This document shows, in pieces, positions 62,962-64,000 of a DNA stretch of 64,000 nt. A model generated the notes under the pieces. That model was not told the DNA's origin and ran no database searches. It worked only from the letters and a program-made list of their open reading frames with translations. Source of the DNA: Mycobacterium sp. 852013-51886_SCH5428379 (GTDB taxonomy: Bacteria; Actinomycetota; Actinomycetes; Mycobacteriales; Mycobacteriaceae). The stretch spans positions 52,917 to 116,916 of the forward strand of contig NZ_LZSU01000029.1 in the NCBI RefSeq assembly GCF_001665575.1, written 5' to 3'. Within the stretch, counting starts at the first letter, position 1. Every line of letters begins with the position of its first letter. A program made the position numbers and the translations under genes.

Positions 62962-63869
62962 CGGCGCAACTCCAGCACGTCGGCGAGTTCGCGCAGCGCG
63001 GCCCGGGGATCGGCCATCGGATCGTCGCCGAGCACCTGCAGCACCACGTGGTCGGCGCCGGCGTCGAGGTGCGCCGTCACCGACGCGGCGGCCTGCTCCA
63101 CCGAACCCATGCCGACGATGCCACGCGCCAGCCGGTCGCTACCGCCGCGCACGAGGTCGGATTCGTCGAAGCCCTGCCGCAGCCACGAGTTCCGGTAGTT
63201 CGGCAGCCCGCTGTAGACGTCCAGATGCTGATGCGCCCGCCGCAGCTGATCGGCGTCGTCACCGCCGATGGCCACCGCCTGCTCGGAGACGATCCACTTG
63301 TCCGGTCCAAGGATGCCGCGCGTGGTGCGCGTCTGCTCGGGCGTCACCAGGTAGGGGTGGGCGCCGTCGGCATGCGTGCCGGACAGTTCGATCATCTTCG
63401 GTCCCAGCGCGGCCAGCAGGCGCGTTGGCCGCGCGGCGCCGGGTTCGATCGCCTCCCCCACCGAGTTCATCTTGTCGAGGTAGTTGCGCATGGTCGCCAG
63501 CGGTTTGGCGTAGGTCCCGCCCATCGCGTACTCGACCAGCGGTGCGTGGCTGACGCCGAGTCCCAGCACGTAGCGGTTCGGGTACAGGGCGTTGATGGTG
63601 CGGCCCCCGGTCTCGGCGGCCGAGGGCAGCCGGACGTGGATGTTGGCGATGCCGGTGCCGACGACGAGCCGGTCGGTCGCCGACAAGAACGCCATCGACT
63701 GCGTCAGCACCTCCTTGCCCGCCACCTCCGGGATGAACAGCGAGCCGTAGCCGAGCGCCTCGATCTCGCGGGCGACGTCCTGGGCGTCGGTGATCGGCCA
63801 GGTCTCGCTGGCCCACCAGACGCCGATGCGGGACGGGAAGGCGATGTCCGGTTTCGCAGATGAAGTCAC
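62958..63869 (-). CDS. F420-dependent LLM-class oxidoreductase
   Basis: About 303 residues of the luciferase-like barrel: RIGVWWASETWPITDAQDVAREIEALGYGSLFIPEV, LVVGTGIANIHVRLP, RYVLGLGVSHAPLVE, RTTRGILGPDKWIV. It is the MSMEG-type mycobacterial F420/FMN branch; substrate unknown. GTG at 63869 is preferred to a TTG three codons upstream. Confidence 0.87.
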   Translation of the reverse strand: MTSSAKPDIAFPSRIGVWWASETWPITDAQDVAREIEALGYGSLFIPEVAGKEVLTQSMAFLSATDRLVVGTGIANIHVRLPSAAETGGRTINALYPNRYVLGLGVSHAPLVEYAMGGTYAKPLATMRNYLDKMNSVGEAIEPGAARPTRLLAALGPKMIELSGTHADGAHPYLVTPEQTRTTRGILGPDKWIVSEQAVAIGGDDADQLRRAHQHLDVYSGLPNYRNSWLRQGFDESDLVRGGSDRLARGIVGMGSVEQAAASVTAHLDAGADHVVLQVLGDDPMADPRAALRELADVLELRR

Positions 63870-63909
63870 GAAACCCAACCTACGTGACGGGTGTCAACGG
63901 TCGTCACGG

Positions 63910-63981
63910 CGAGTGTGCGCAAACTGCTCGCGAATGCCCGGTGTGTCGTGTGCAGACACGCACGCTCGCGGTGTCCGGGGG
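63910..63981. repeat. Palindromic intergenic element, copy 5, cut by the contig end
   Basis: CGAGTGTGCG (63910-63919) and CGCACGCTCG (63959-63968) face each other, 49 bases apart instead of 46, so the middle differs by three bases from the other copies. The expected outer box would fall where adapter sequence begins, so the element is truncated by the end of the contig. No gene is seen in the last 130 bases. Confidence 0.6.
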
Positions 63982-64000
63982 CTGTCTCTTATACACATCT
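63982..64000. other. Tn5 mosaic-end (Nextera adapter) sequence, not genomic
   Basis: The last 19 bases are CTGTCTCTTATACACATCT, the exact reverse complement of the Tn5 transposase mosaic end carried by tagmentation adapters. It marks an untrimmed read end and hence the contig end, not a resident transposon. Confidence 0.97.

Overview
The window is high-GC DNA from an actinobacterium, almost certainly a rapidly growing mycobacterium (Mycolicibacterium type). This rests on the gene set and its order: a glnX-glnH-pknG operon, ackA-pta, the F420-dependent glucose-6-phosphate dehydrogenase fgd1, a TPP-riboswitch-controlled thi operon, mutT3, metZ, purT, purA, and the block corresponding to M. tuberculosis Rv0356c-Rv0364. 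The order broadly follows the Rv0356c-Rv0418 stretch of M. tuberculosis, broken by insertions. No rRNA, tRNA, IS element, prophage or CRISPR array is visible. The last 19 bases (63982-64000) are the Tn5 mosaic end used in Nextera libraries, so the right edge is a contig end with untrimmed adapter.

Layout. 1-8.1 kb: two tandem lipoprotein aminopeptidases (LpqL type, the first cut by the window edge), then on the minus strand a thiamine operon thiO-thiS-thiG extended by a GDSL hydrolase and an ABC exporter, with a TPP riboswitch in front of thiO; divergent thiE; mutT3. 8.2-12.8 kb: glnX-glnH-pknG, the membrane sensor, amino-acid-binding lipoprotein and soluble Ser/Thr kinase that couple external aspartate/glutamate to metabolism. 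12.8-13.95 kb: a nuclease-like gene (AbiEi-type N-terminus plus DUF559) bracketed by two near-identical 96-bp palindromic elements, sitting between pknG and ackA. 13.97-17.3 kb: ackA-pta.

17.3-34.4 kb: a 17-kb surface-polysaccharide locus inserted between pta and fgd1, which are neighbours in M. tuberculosis. It encodes a Wzx flippase, an O-antigen-ligase/polymerase-like protein, a Wzz-type chain-length protein without a kinase, a WecG/TagA transferase, two GT2 transferases, a DUF6492 protein, a BcsB-like protein without BcsA, a GH6 glucanase with membrane anchors at both ends, and five redox/sugar-nucleotide enzymes. I regard it as the main candidate for an undescribed system: an exported, possibly beta-1,4-glucose-containing polymer. 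The initiating phosphoglycosyltransferase is not in the window.

34.4-44.8 kb: fgd1, an MBL-fold hydrolase, small membrane and GNAT proteins, an SDR with a palindromic operator, a VOC protein, metZ-rhodanese, purT, and a MarR/MMPL pair. 44.8-49.2 kb: an XRE-cupin regulator divergent from a class II aldolase, a DapA-family enzyme, a catalase and a protoglobin, with a near-perfect 29-bp palindrome in the shared promoter. 49.2-63.9 kb: a P450 with its [3Fe-4S] ferredoxin, a thioesterase-fold protein, purA, an M50 protease, a CDF metal exporter, DUF3151, fba, a zinc alcohol dehydrogenase, DedA, an UlaG-like hydrolase, an enoyl-CoA hydratase, a VOC-SDR pair and an F420-dependent LLM enzyme.

Five copies of one palindromic intergenic element (boxes CGAGTGTGCG / CGCACACTCG at a fixed 20-46-20 bp spacing in four of them) are scattered through the window; three sit at gene 3' ends or between converging genes, and the contig itself ends inside the fifth.
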